NCBI GenBank assembly: GCA_021234155.1
Contig: JAJEKV010000325.1
Coordinates: 248,001 to 312,000 of the forward strand
From: Isoetes taiwanensis
Lineage: Eukaryota > Streptophyta > Lycopodiopsida > Isoetales > Isoetaceae
Direction: 5' to 3'
DNA length: 64,000 bases
Part shown: piece after piece, positions 11,565 through 22,649 of the stretch
Layout: each line of letters opens with the position of its first letter
Numbering within the stretch: position 1 is the first letter of the stretch
Position numbers and translations under genes: made by a program
Notes under the pieces: model-generated
What the model was told of the DNA's origin: nothing
Database searches by the model: none
The model's input: only the letters and a program-made list of their open reading frames with translations

Positions 11565-12039
11565 GGGTGAAAGTATCTTTGGTGGGTAGCAAAAACGCGA
11601 CCCCGACCCAAAGACCAGCACCCTTCATACTATTTTTCCACCCTTCACCAATTGAAGTGTAACCTATGCTATGCCCGCTCACTTCACATAGGGCGTGCCG
11701 TTTCAATCATAACCTTCTTACCGCCCAAGTAACTAATGATTGTGACCCGAAAGGGTAGCGAACTTGAATTTGTAATTTGAACCGTGCTCCCCACCTTTTG
11801 CTACTCCGCCAAATAGCCAGCGGAGAAGAAGCTCGAGAATTTCGGATTCACTCCAAGCTTAGTATTCCAAAACTCAAGCGCCAAAAACTATGGTGAAGAA
11901 GGTTGTTAATCCGCAAGCTCGACCAAAGCAATTCCAATGGATGCCATGCGCTAGGTAAGCAAAATGCAAATCCAATTTTGATGGCTTATGGTGCCCTGTT
12001 AATTTGTTTTTCTTGATTTCTTTCAGCCCGGAAGAAGCG

Positions 12040-13335
12040 TGCCCCTAAGACCCGGCACGGATGATTGCCGAACTGAGGAGGACTTCCATGCCTACGCGGG
12101 TCTATCAAGCGAGGGTGTGCATCCCTCTCCCCGGAAACGGATGTGATATCTGCAGTGAGAATATAATGAGGTTTGGGACACCAATGGTGTCATTCGAACA
12201 AGACATCCATCGACAAAATAAGGCCGGAGCACGAAGAAGCTCTAATTGAAATTTTGAGCAAGATATACCGAAGGGTTGAAGAAGAGAAGTAAGGAAGGCG
12301 GTTTCCTTTTATTTGCATTCAACAAGCGCAAGAGGGCCAAGCGGGGATCGAGAAAATTTCAAGGTCAATTGGGCAGCGGTGGCAGCAAAAAAGCGAGCCT
12401 ATTCGAGCAAGGTCAAGAGTGAACCCGGCACCACCGACCCCAGCGGAACCTGGCAAAGCCCAGCAAATCACAGCGGGACAACAAAGACTGAAAGCATTGC
12501 GGAAAAGCCGACCCTCGGTAATGGCCATAAAATTAGAAGGGAGGTTGGCATTCGGGGAGTACTTCAATGTGTCCAGCAAAGCATTTCGGCTTATGGGGAA
12601 AATATTTCCCGTCCGGGAAAGCATGATCCAAGATATGCGAGAAAGCCCTAAAATTGCAGTGAGAATGACCTAGTGTCAAAGAAGGAGACCGCATAATCGA
12701 GGCAAAGGGAAGCTTCTTCTACCGCAGGGGAAGTTGAAGACCATAAAGGATAATATTGCACGTCTTCGCTAATCGCCGGATCCTAATGCAGGTGTCTCTG
12801 CGAGATTCATTCTTTGGAGAGGGAGAAAAGATATGGCGAGAATATATCTTTCAAGTCCCTACTTGAAATGGGTGGTGGGCCAATAGATCAAACTCGGTGT
12901 AGAAAAGGTGGCTGCACTAAGCTTCGAGATTGCCAACAACGAAGTCCCTCCTTGCAAAGCCCAAAGTGCACTTACGTAATGTCACCGGCTGGGAGATGAC
13001 CAAGAGAAATGATCGGTGGTCGCATCACTCCAATACCATTAGATTGCCAATTGGAGATGAGGAGAGATGCTCCACCTGTGGTCTTGCATTCTGGGATGAT
13101 TACACCCTCGCCTGCGGATGAAATGTGGACATCATTATCACGTTATTTGCATCGGTTTGCTCATGGAAAAAGGATCTTTTGCCTCGAGTACTGTGAGACC
13201 ATTCCCTCTTGGCTTAGTGCAGAAAATAGGTAAGCTTAATACTGATGAAAGGGAAGTGTTGCATCTTTGGAACAGCTCACAAAAACCGAAGAAGATAATT
13301 GATGTTGATGAGCATGTAGCCACAACTCGGTAGCG
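12040..13335 (+). pseudogene. Transposon-internal gene with RING-like zinc finger (broken)
   Basis: Coding-like pieces in shifting frames run along the plus strand. One (12419-12673) has LKALRKSRPSVMAIKLEG and MGKIFPVRESMIQDMRESP. Another (13050-13333) reads ERCSTCGLAFWDDYTLACG, then after a one-base shift MKCGHHYHVICIGLLMEKG, and then FCLEYC in a third frame. The spacing C-x2-C ... C-x-H-x2-H-x2-C ... C-x2-C resembles a RING or related cross-brace zinc finger. The gene lies inside the 9.77-kb transposon and faces the transposase gene. I do not recognise the family; no intact frame remains. Confidence 0.45.
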
Positions 13336-14249
13336 GCAGGGAAAAGGAAACAAACAAATCACACCAAAAGTAAAAGGACCCGGGATCGCCCAAGCACAAG
13401 TCCACAAGGGTTCACACTCCACAGCCAAGACATGGAAAAAAGGTACATGCCATTTTTGTGCTCGATTTTGAATTGACTGACATCGGAAGGTCTGTAGACA
13501 TTGGACGACAAACTACCGGACTCTCAAAGACACTGCAAAGACTTGGCGGCCAAGGTCTTTGGAGACACCAAAGCATCTTTGAATCAAGGGAGATTCAAGT
13601 AGTATTGATGGTGCCAACAATTATAGTATAGTTCCAAACCTGCATTTGCCTCTACAAAGGCCTCCTCTAACTTCTAATTCTTTGCGGGGAAGGGAAAACG
13701 ATGGCGAAGATGCCGACAATCAGATTCGCATACGGTCGTTAAAGCGGTGAACGGGTTGATACCGGTCCAAGGGGCGGGGAAGGTTGTGGAAGAAGAAAGT
13801 GAGGGTGAGTCGAGAAAATGACCTTGATGAGGGCGTCCCCATAGAAGTAGCATTTGGAAAGAAAAACATGGCTAATGTAATTTTGCCTTATGTATTTCGG
13901 GCAAGCAAACCTTGATTTTTGCAAGACAACCCTAAACCATCAGCCAAAAGGTTTTTGTTCAAACAATTAATATATTTGATCCCATTTTTATTCCACCTTT
14001 AATGTGCAAATTTTGGTTTGGATTATTCAACTTAGGCTTACGTAAAAACTTGTGTCTGAGTAAAAAGAAGGCGACCAATGGTTATACTTAGTGAATCGAT
14101 GAAGAAGACAATACAGATAAAGAAGTGCCAGCACAAACTCTAACATACAAAAGGTGCCTGTTATCCTGTTATATTTCAGAATGTGTTTCAGAATTTCAGT
14201 TGTTAATTGCAGCTCATCCTTGCATGCGGGGAGAACAAGGCAGTCGTGA
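13336..14249. other. Non-coding interior of the transposon
   Basis: No convincing coding piece. Short open frames overlap on both strands. It probably includes an intron or spacer of the plus-strand gene, since coding-like sequence resumes at 14250. Confidence 0.4.
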
Positions 14250-15237
14250 ATGAAGAAACCGAGGACAAAGGCAAAGCAAGGGTTACCGATAGCCGGGAAA
14301 CACCCATACATTGGGGGTAGGGAGATACTAATAAGGATGAAGCTGACTATGGCTATCGGCACTCTCCATCATCTGGTAGCAAAGATAAAGCGAGTCCGGC
14401 GGGTTAAAAAAGAGCTTTGTCGGCACCTCGATAGCACTTCAGCAGAGTCCAAAGACACATTGCAAAGACGATGCGGACACATCGACAGTGGTTGCAAACG
14501 TCCAAGGATGGACACCCAGACGGAAGTTGATGGTGCTGGACGTAAATGGTGTACTGGCACAGACACAACAGAGGAGAATGAACGGGAAAATCTTGCCTCC
14601 ACCACAAACCAAGCATGTTGTAAAAGAATAAGTACCTCATTTGCAGACCAGGGTATCATGAGTTTGTGGAGTGGGCCTGCAGAGGTTTGATATTGTTATT
14701 TGGAGTGCTTCTCTACGCCGGAATACAAAGGGATATGGTGGATGCATTGTTCCCGATTTGGAGACCAGATTCTTGAAGGTTTATGGTCAAGAGCATTGCT
14801 ATGCATGCGAGCATCCAAACAGTACTTAAAAGCAGATTTTTTCAAGGAGTTGAAGGTTGTACTTGAGGATTTTCCTCAAAATCATGGTATGATTTTCTTG
14901 GTTGATGACTTGACCTACACAAAGGGTTTCTAAACCCTGCACACACAACCCTTCCCATTATGCCTTTCAAGGGGCAAGAAGAGGACAACTTTTTGCAGAA
15001 GTTTGTGTGTCCAACTTTGGAATACTTGTCTTCTCATACACTGGTGAAGCGATCTCCGCGGGTTGACATCAGCGATGCATGGTTGGAAGAGGAGACGGTT
15101 GTAGTCTTTGGATTCTTGCCTCAACAACTATCTTGTCTCGGCCTACTATATCCTCAATGCTCCATTAGAAGTACAAAAGGCAGGCTGCTTGGGCACCCTT
15201 CTGGCGACCAAAGCATGACTCAAACCGATGACTCATG
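14250..15237 (+). pseudogene. Second part of transposon-internal plus-strand gene
   Basis: Frames at 14250-14690 (146 codons), 14700-14933 (77 codons) and 14960-15238 (92 codons) look like one product broken by shifts, with phrases such as VYEFVEWACRGLILLFG, MVDALFPIWRPD and FLQKFVCPTLEYLSSHTL. I recognise no domain. The last frame stops at about 15237, some 40 bases before the poly(T) that marks the nested LINE, so the gene probably ends here by itself. It may be the same gene as the zinc-finger part upstream. Confidence 0.35.
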
Positions 15238-15597
15238 AAGTAACCATTGTACGAGTACTTTTTGTAATATATATGTATGATTTTTTTTTTTTTTTTGTTG
15301 AAGGACGCCGGACTTTATTCAATCAAAGAGTCAAATACAAGTATAAATGTAGAGCAGGGAATAAAATCTCGGTGGATAAGCGAGACCCACCGAAAGTGAA
15401 GCAACCTGCCTAAGCATAAGAGTGCACATCCAAATACTCCTCAAAATCAATCGCCTCTTGCGAGGGCAAGTGAAGAACAATGATACGACTTTACAATGTA
15501 ACCTTGAGCTTCTTGGAGAACACGATTATCGCCACATCCGGACCTTTGAAGATTACCAATCTTCGTCTTTTCCAGATAGTCCAAAGCAACCATCCTG

Positions 15598-17295
15598 TCA
15601 AGCTAGATGAAAAGCTTTGGCCTTGTAACTCTGTCGGTACTTGGGTAAATTGCCAAAAGCGGTTGTTGACTTGTTAGTGAAACCACGAAAAAGGGAAAAC
15701 AACCAGTCCCATACACATCTAAGGTGTTCACACAAGAAAAAGCAATGCTCAATGGTCTCAGATCCACGCTTGCATCTTGGACGATTTGATATTCTAGGGT
15801 TAAACTTATGGACAAGCACATTAACCCTTGAGACACCTATGAAGAATCGCCACCAAAGCGCCACTTTAGGATGAGGGTAAAAGCATGTTAGGGTGTCCCT
15901 AAAAAAAGTATTATTTAGTGACCAAAAAGTACCTAAAAAGGTAGCGGAATTTAGTCTTTGGGTACCTATGTAATATCACAGTAAAAGGTACGTTTTAGAA
16001 CTTTTATATATATTTTGGTCTCCGATAGCATTATCTTTATCTTAAACTTTGTATATTAACACATCCTTGACTTTTATTTTGGATTTTTGTATTAGTTTTA
16101 ATAAAAAGAAAAATGAGAAAGTACCCAGTTCTGAAGTACCTAGTGTATGTACTTTTGCAGGTTCCAAAAGTGGTACACCCTAACATGCTTTTACCCATGA
16201 AGTAGCTTGTCCCATGCCCAAGACCACACCTTCTGCCATTGAAGAGGAGGAAGTTGAAGAGACCACTTATTAGACGGAGGAAGAATATCAGTATCAAGCA
16301 ACAACTGATACATAGAGTTCACAAGTTTGCACTCCTTAATTTCTTCATGACAAACCCATACCAAAATATCTTCTTGGTGTGGCGAGAATAGGCTATAGAA
16401 AATCAGCAACTTTTTGCCAAAGAACTCTATCCCATCGCCCCAATAGAAACTTTAAGCTGAAAAGCCTCCCATGTAAATGGCCCGGCACGAGTCATACCAT
16501 CTTTGCAATAGTTAAGATTCCAAGACTTTTCCAACGCCTTTGAGTCAATGGGTGCCTTTGTAAAGCAAAGTGGTTGATTGTCTACCGGAGGGATCCACCA
16601 ACAAGGTGCGATCAAGCGTACACAAGCGGTTGGACTGATGTGAAATAAAGTTTGACCGTGGTCTTTAAGAATGGAGAAGCATTATGATAAGGCCGCGAAC
16701 TCATAAAATAAACTCCATGGAAGAACAGGTTTGAGTGTGACTTTACCAAAAGGGATATAGTAGGTAAGAGCACGTGCAATAAGCCGCGTAACGAGGAGAA
16801 TCATCCTTACCTACGAGAAGTCGCCAAATGAATTTTGAGATCATAACCTTACTCACGCAAATGGAAATCTGTCATGCCCAAACCTCCAAAGCAGACTTAG
16901 GTTTTATACACTTAGACCATGCAACCTTCACCACTTTGCCCTCGCTTCATTTCCACCCCGGATAAAGTTTCTAACAACACCCACAATCTCACGAAACTTT
17001 GAGTGGGAAGCAAGAATGGCGAAGCCATATAGACATGTGTGTTGCTTAAGACATGCTTAGCAACTATTACCCTTCCGGGCATAGATAGCTTAGCCGTATC
17101 CCACCAAAAAAGGTGCCTCCGCAACCCTCGATTATAACATCCCAAGCATCGAAGTTGAAACATGAATACCCTTTGGGATACCAGAAGCTTGGTTGCCTTC
17201 CCATGAGGCAACACCTTCGAGGGGTAAGCAAGAGCACATGGTGGGACTTCAACATCTAGAGTCCACAAAGCGTAACACTTTTGCCAACCCACCAA
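15598..17295 (-). pseudogene. LINE ORF2 3' part with zf-RVT domain (broken)
   Basis: The frame 17295-16912 (127 codons) matches the RT-connection region of plant LINE ORF2, with LSMPGRVIVAKHVLSNTHVY. The frames 16409-16191 (ending WSLQLPPLQWQKVWSWAWDK) and 15864-15598 (starting MALWWRFFIGVS) would be adjacent if the MITE were removed, and together form the zf-RVT domain. Several stops and shifts lie between 16.9 and 16.4 kb. No catalytic domain is present. Confidence 0.8.
15875..16196. mobile_element. MITE, 322 bp, perfect terminal inverted repeats
   Basis: GGGTAAAAGCATGTTAGG continues to a 22-base perfect inverted repeat at both ends (15875-15896 and 16175-16196). The flanking tetranucleotide ATGA is duplicated (15871-15874 and 16197-16200). 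The interior is AT-rich with no open frame. Both this MITE and the 9.77-kb transposon start with GGGT and have 4-bp duplications, so they may use related transposases; that link is an inference. Confidence 0.93.
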
Positions 17296-17649
17296 AACTC
17301 AGAGGCTAAGGAAAATGTGTCAAGCGTAAGCTTTGCATTTTGAGATTATCAAGATTCCGCTTTCAAAATAGAAAGGTATCATCTGCATACTGATTAATAA
17401 TTTCTTGATTAATATATATGTATGATTACTTTGTCTTATCTTCAGTATTGAGTGATCTTGAGTGATGTTCTAATCTTGAGTGTACAATTTTTACGTAATA
17501 TATATCAAGCTTACTCTCCAATACTACAAGCATTGTTTCCAATACTAAAATACTCCAATAATTCAAACCAATACTACAAACATTGTCTCAGGGGCATTGT
17601 CTCCAATACAATGATCAAAATTTGAGACAAGTACACAAGTAACTACAGA

Positions 17650-20600
17650 TTTGTTACAATGATAAAACAACTAGGCCAAAGCATATTCAACCTTCATATG
17701 GCAGACTGTCAAGGATCATCTGGTGAGTAGCCTGTTCAAGGGAAAATCTGTTGGTGCCAGGAATCTGATTCATCTCAAACTTGATAGCTGATACGTGATG
17801 ACTGTACTGGAAAGTCAGGCCTTTGTCTTCAAGTAGCTCCCAACTACCATCTGGCTGGGCAGCATAGTACAAACCAGCCAACACATGTTCATCCACATTG
17901 AAGGTTCGACCCAGCCTATCCTTGACAATTACATCAAGGATATGCCTCGGCTTAACACATTTGACCACATAGAAATCTGCATTCTCCGATTTCCGCTTTC
18001 TACAACAGCAAAGTTATCACCTTCCTCTACGTTTCGGGATAGCCATTCTCCATCACCTTCAAAAAATGCCTCATCGATTTCGTCTTCAGTACCTTCACCA
18101 GTAGACTTATCTGGCTTTAGTGTAACATATTTCCAATTCTTCAATCAGGCTTGTTCACACAAGATGACCGATTTCCTTTCAAACAGTTACCACGTAAACA
18201 ACTTAAACCTCTATGAGCCACCCTTGTGCTTGATTTGGCCAAGCATGTGGGATGTGTGTATTTGCTTGGTCCCTTCCACCCAGCGGGCGATCCGGTGGGG
18301 TCCGTCCTATCAACATCATCCTTTCCATTACCCGGAAGCACGCAAGGAAACAACAAGTATTGCATCTCACGGACAAAGATAATACAAAGACTACTCATCA
18401 CAAGACAAATAGATTCCTGTAAAGACTTAAAGCGATGAAAGCACTATTCAAAGACATTACTGTAGAGTTTACAGGCAAAGACTACTCAACGAATACGCCA
18501 GATGAAAGCATAATACCTTTTGATGTCCCCGTTGTTGGTACCTTCATTCCAAATGAGTTGCGAATTCACATGCATCAAAGACCCCTAAACCTCACCCCAT
18601 CATACTTGAGTCGCTCTCTAGTGAATGCCCCTTTAAGGGCCTTTGCCCATCGTGCTCTCCTTACCATGGGCTGTCCCAAAGAAATTCCATACTATTTCCT
18701 TCCCTAGCTCATGGTGATATCTTGGTAGGAAATAGAATGGTCGCAGCATTTGAATTGGCTAGAACAACCATCCGACCAAACTATATGCCCGGAGAAATCT
18801 ACACCATTTGATACAAGCCATGAATTGTGCTTTCTAAGAGAAAGTCTTTGCACAAAAAGAGTGTCATGAAGCTTGTCATCACTCATGTAAAATGGGTTTC
18901 CTTCAATAGCTTTTCGATCCAGTAACCGATGTCCATCCTATAACGTGATGTGGGCCGAGAATTGTTATTCGGTCATTGTGCCAATGCCGGCTTTGAACCT
19001 CCCTTTGTATTTTTTATGTTGTAATTCTCGCAAAAATCAATTCGTAAAACAATGGTGCCATCTTGGATATTGTCGGGCAACTCCCCGAATTGCATGGCCC
19101 GCCATCTAGCCCTCAGAATTGTGTGGCACCTAATATCTTCAATGTGGAACACGATATGAAATGAAATCCTTCACTGTGGTTCTCTTGTAAGACAATGAGG
19201 GTGGCTTTGGTCCTTTTTTTTTCCCCTTGCCATTTGAGGTCTCGTCTTGTGCTGCAGCCTTCGGCTTTTTGGTCCCACCAGCTTGCTTGGATTTCTTACT
19301 TTTGTTTCCCTTCTTTCTCAACTTGTCTTTAGCCTTCAGTCGTGTCCCACCAGCTACCTTGGATTTCTTACTTTTGTTTCCCTTCTTGGTGGCATTGGCT
19401 CTTTTCTTTCTGCTGCCACTGCACCTCCTTGTAACGCATGCCGCAACTCCACCAGCCTCTTCGTCTCCACTTTGGAATGCAGAACAAGGTGCAGAGCATA
19501 AAAGCGTAAGATTAGCGCAAGTTGAAAGCACAAAAGCAGTTTTTTCGGATGACAACACACATCAAGATAAATGTTTTAAAGATGCAATAAAGAGAGTATT
19601 ACCTTTTCAAACGTCTTCCATTCAAGCAAGAACTCATGATTCTCTCTTTCTCTTGGACATATAAGAAGAGTTTTATGCCACACTTGACATGTCCGCATCA
19701 AGCGATCATGTTTATGCCATTCTTCACCCTCGCTCTTGTTGCAAACCACAGCCCTCGAGCTCGTTTGGTTGAGTCATACATATATTTGGCGGCGGACACG
19801 CTCTCACCAGTCCCAGACCACGCGGTGCACTTGCACTCTTCACCATGAAATCCGGTTTTTGACCTTAATGCATTAGGGCTACCCCGGCATACTCCAACTT
19901 CATATGGTATATGCAACAACGGGTTTCCCTTTCGATACTTTCTTTACATAAATAGGCTTCAACTTCGAAAAGCCTTTAAGCAAGGGGGTGTTGGGATGTG
20001 CCTTTTGTATTGTTGAAATAGCTCCAAATTTGAATGGTGGCCGTTGGTTAGAAATATTTATGCAACAATAGCAAAGAAAAATTTGTATGGAAACTTATGC
20101 ACGCGGTGACCTCCATAAGGTGCAAAAGAGATAAGAAATTAGGAAGCTTTGACTCTCCAAATGGTGTTCACAACATCTTTCTTGCAAGGAGAGACTACGC
20201 TATTTTGTTTCCCAGAATTACGTTATGCTTTGCTTTACCAAGCGAGGGTGAGAATCGCACCTCAACCTCCTTTGGAAGCTAGACCACGGACCATTTCTAA
20301 GGGCTGGCTTCGATTTTCTTAATCAGCAGTTGCAATTGTTGACCTCATGCAATCTATCATAAGAAATATTGCACATTAACCAATGAACTATCTCATCCAA
20401 AGATCACTTTCACAGATACAAGCACTTAAAAGCACTTAAAAGCACGCGAAGAAGCCACGGGCATGAAAGCAAGAATTAGATGCACCTAACAGCCTTGCCA
20501 TGAGTGGAATTGCATCTCGATTTTGTGGAAGAAGCCATCACCGATTGTCGAGGTTCGGCTCTCCAAACATCATGGTTCCTTTGCCTCTTTGTGGCTGCCA

Positions 20601-21030
20601 TTGTTCCATTTCAAGTTGTTGAGCAAAAGCACCCGCCTTGCACTCCTTTGGATTTGGCAAAATTCCGTGTTCGAGATTTCCATTTTTGTGGTGATGAACC
20701 ACCCTCTTCATCACATCGGCCTTGAGTTCGGGTGAATGTTTTTGGTGAGCTTATTGAAGTAATCAACTACTTGCTTGGCTATTTCTTGCATGCGTCTCAT
20801 GTTCGGATCCTCCCCGCTCAGCCGCAACTTTTTCATCTTATTATTCCGTATTCTCTCTTTCTGGCGCATCCAATTTCTTGTAAATTGCGGAGGAAACTGG
20901 ATCTTCGCGTGATATTTCCTGTGTTGCATTGACATCCAACAAATGCGGAACAATCGTATTGGGATTCATCGGTAGAAAATCCAATGCTAAGCGTGTGATT
21001 GCCTCGAGGCGGTATCGGGGGCGCCATGAA
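17650..21030 (-). pseudogene. DDE-like transposase gene of the 9.77-kb transposon (broken)
   Basis: Minus-strand pieces run from about 21.0 kb (MAPPIPPRGNHTLSIGFS) to a C-terminal frame ending at 17687. At about 19.04 kb a piece reads RIDFCENYNI. At 18886-18704 there is SDDKLHDTLFVQRLSLRKH and HIVWSDGCSSQFKC. The pattern of an acidic DF.ENY motif followed by about 80 residues and then W/FSDG...QFK is known from uncharacterised transposase-like proteins in plants and invertebrates and fits two catalytic Asp residues of a DDE fold; the third is not located. A Lys-rich repeat block lies at about 19.2-19.4 kb. The C-terminal part (17968-17687) ends in LEQATHQMILDSLPYEG. Many shifts and probably introns break the gene. 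Confidence 0.6.
19180..19420 (-). repeat. Lys-rich repeat inside the transposase gene
   Basis: The minus-strand frame 19558-19139 contains two copies of a 16-20-residue unit, KKGNKSKKSKVAGGTRLK and RKKGNKSKKSKQAGGTKK. At the DNA level this is a duplicated stretch of about 60 bases (around 19270-19320 and 19345-19395). Such blocks usually serve as nuclear-localisation or DNA-binding linkers. Confidence 0.75.
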
Positions 21031-21331
21031 ATTCCCGAGAGAGGGAGGATAAGTGAATTGGAGGGAGAAATTTAGCGGGCCATGACGAAATAATCAATTT
21101 ACAACGTACTACCACACCCACTGCAAAAAATCAGCCAAAGCCCACAATCATTTTCCTAACGGGCCCGTTCGTGAGGTGGACGTCGCGAAAGTACATGAAG
21201 GGCGAAAAGAAATGGTGGCGATTCGCCATCCAGCACCAGATTAAGCAAAAGCAGGGTGTCGATAGCTGGCTAAAACCTGCTACAAGCATCCCGGGACGAT
21301 GCTTTTGCTACCACCAAAGATACTTTCACCC

Positions 21332-21930
21332 CGGACTCATGAAATAAGCCATGGCCATGGCGCCATTTCATGAGTCCGGTGCATAAACACATGGAAGCTG
21401 ATTGATTGTATTTCCTGCGTTTGTTCAGAGCCTCCCACCAGTCAAGCCCCTCGCCGCAATATTAGGAAGATGGTTGAAGAAGAGTGGCTCGGAATGGAGG
21501 GCACTTCGTAAATGGATGCACTCTGAGCGTAACACAATGAAGCGGCAATCTACCAAGCAAATGGCGATGGCGCCATTTAGTGGTAGATTGGTTCATATGC
21601 TATCAAATGTGAATCTTGTGTTTATGCACGGGACTCATGAAATGGTGCCATGGCCCATTTGCATCTCCTGGTGCATAAACACATTTCCCTTATTTGTTCG
21701 CGAGAGGCCTCCACCGATCCAGAGCCCCTCTTACCGCAATATTAGGAAGATGGTTTGAAGGAGAGTAGCTTCGGTTGGGAGGCACCCCTAACGACCAATA
21801 ATAGGGAGAATGCACTACGGTGCAACACAATAGAAGCAATCTACCAAGCAAATGGGCTGACGGCGCCATTTGCTTGGTAGATTGCTTCTTATCCTAATGC
21901 ATCGAATGCTTCCATTAGTGTTTATGGATT
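21332..21930 (+). repeat. 298-bp tandem units, copies 2 and 3
   Basis: Two consecutive units start at 21333 and 21631 (both GGACTCATGAAAT). Each contains GTGCATAAACACA, a GTTTGTTC stretch, CAATATTAGGAAGATGG, CAACACAAT...GCAATCTACC and several GGCGCC-type palindromes. Copy 1 lies at 11267-11564 on the other side of the transposon. The start of a fourth unit is visible at about 21928 before it turns into the 59-bp array. Confidence 0.88.
21832..21889. repeat. Perfect 24-bp-arm hairpin
   Basis: Arms 21832-21855 (AGAAGCAATCTACCAAGC...) and 21866-21889 (...GCTTGGTAGATTGCTTCT) are perfectly complementary around a 10-base GCTGACGGCG loop. It is the counterpart of the hairpin at 11472-11532 in copy 1 of the array. 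Confidence 0.95.
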
Positions 21931-21942
21931 GACTTCGAGATA

Positions 21943-22178
21943 CAAATGCCATGGCACCATTTTGCCAACAACAAGACTCTAAAGTAAGCTATCAGGGCAT
22001 CCAATGGCCATAAGCCATTTCGTAACTAATAAGACTCCTAAAGTAAAGCTACGGACATCCAAATGGCGCGGTGGGCGCCATTTACCCGAAACAAGACCCT
22101 AAAGTAGACTAAGACATCCAAATGGCGGTGATTGGCCATTTAGAACAAACAAAGAATCAATGCAAAGTAGATTATATA
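21943..22178. repeat. Four-copy 58-59-bp tandem array with palindromes
   Basis: Units begin at 21944, 22002, 22061 and 22120. Each starts with a palindrome of the type AAATGG...CCATTT and continues with ACAAGACxCTAAAGTA and a GACATCC-like end; the last unit is decayed. Spacing is 58, 59 and 59 bases. Confidence 0.9.
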
Positions 22179-22179
22179 C

Positions 22180-22364
22180 CGCGCTTTGGCGGTGCTAGCC
22201 CATTGTCTCCGCTGGCTGAGGATCTCGAGGAGTCGTCGCCTTCCATTTGGCGCCTTTGATTTTTGCCCGGAACCGGTGTCCCGTGATGAAGAGGTGAGGC
22301 GCTCGAAGAGAAATGGCACACAAAACACTAAAACCAGAGGGCGAAAAGAGTTGCTCGAGGCCAT
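22180..22364 (-). pseudogene. Candidate 5' exon of the minus-strand gene
   Basis: A minus-strand frame starts with ATG at 22364 and encodes a basic peptide (SSRDTGSGQKSKAPNGRR and RRLLEILSQRRQ). It reaches a splice-donor-like CGCG|GTATATA at 22180/22179, after which the frame soon closes. The palindrome-rich DNA beyond would be the intron, and the pieces at 11.3-7.7 kb its continuation once the 9.77-kb transposon is set aside. This link is inferred from strand and order only. Confidence 0.3.
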
Positions 22365-22649
22365 GGGTGCTAGGCGCCGGCGGCTAAGATCGAAAACGAA
22401 AAAACAAATGAGGTCCCTAGGAAAAACATTGAGGCATAATTCAACTTTGCCACTTGGCTATTTCTTTGTACCACAGCGGCCAACTAGGACCCGCCGGTCG
22501 GCCCTTATGCCCGATCGGGGATGTAAAAAACATTTGAGTGCCCCTCAAGTGAAGATACGTCTTCAACATCCCTCAATTTGCCCTTTTGAGAAGAGGATTC
22601 ATCTAGTAGTCCACCATCATCCGGTGGCCACGGACATCGGGTTTCGCTT

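Larger units (their letters stand above)
15281..17409 (-). mobile_element. 5'-truncated LINE with poly(A), 2.1 kb
   Basis: On the minus strand the element ends in poly(A) (seen as T16 at 15281-15296). The 16-bp duplication TAATATATATGTATGA flanks it at 15265-15280 and 17410-17425. Coding remnants run from 17295 to about 15600: WWDTAKLSMPGRVIVAKHVL is the region after the RT domain in plant L1-type ORF2, and RPRCKRGSETIEHCFFLC...VWDWLFSLF is the zf-RVT domain with its C-x2-C...H-x4-C pattern. Only the ORF2 3' end is present. A 322-bp MITE (15875-16196) splits the zf-RVT region. The LINE sits between the two convergent genes of the 9.77-kb transposon. Confidence 0.88.
11565..21331. mobile_element. 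9.77-kb DNA transposon with inverted termini
   Basis: The left end GGGTGAAAGTATCTTTGG (11565 onward, continuing GTGGGTAGCAAAAACG) is the inverse complement of the right end (...CCAAAGATACTTTCACCC, ending 21331), giving about 32 bases of nearly perfect terminal inverted repeat with a 1-base indel. The flanks are CGGA on both sides (11561-11564 and 21332-21335), a 4-bp target-site duplication. Joining the flanks restores the sequence TTTATGCGGACTCATGAAAT, which matches the uninterrupted tandem unit at 21620-21645, so the insertion point is well defined. It contains a plus-strand broken gene (about 12.0-15.2 kb), a nested LINE, and a minus-strand DDE-like transposase (21.0-17.7 kb) in convergent order. 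Superfamily not assigned. Confidence 0.85.

Noticed and set aside
19227-19664. 145-codon plus-strand hydrophobic frame
   Set aside because: Opposite strand of the Lys-rich part of the transposase gene.
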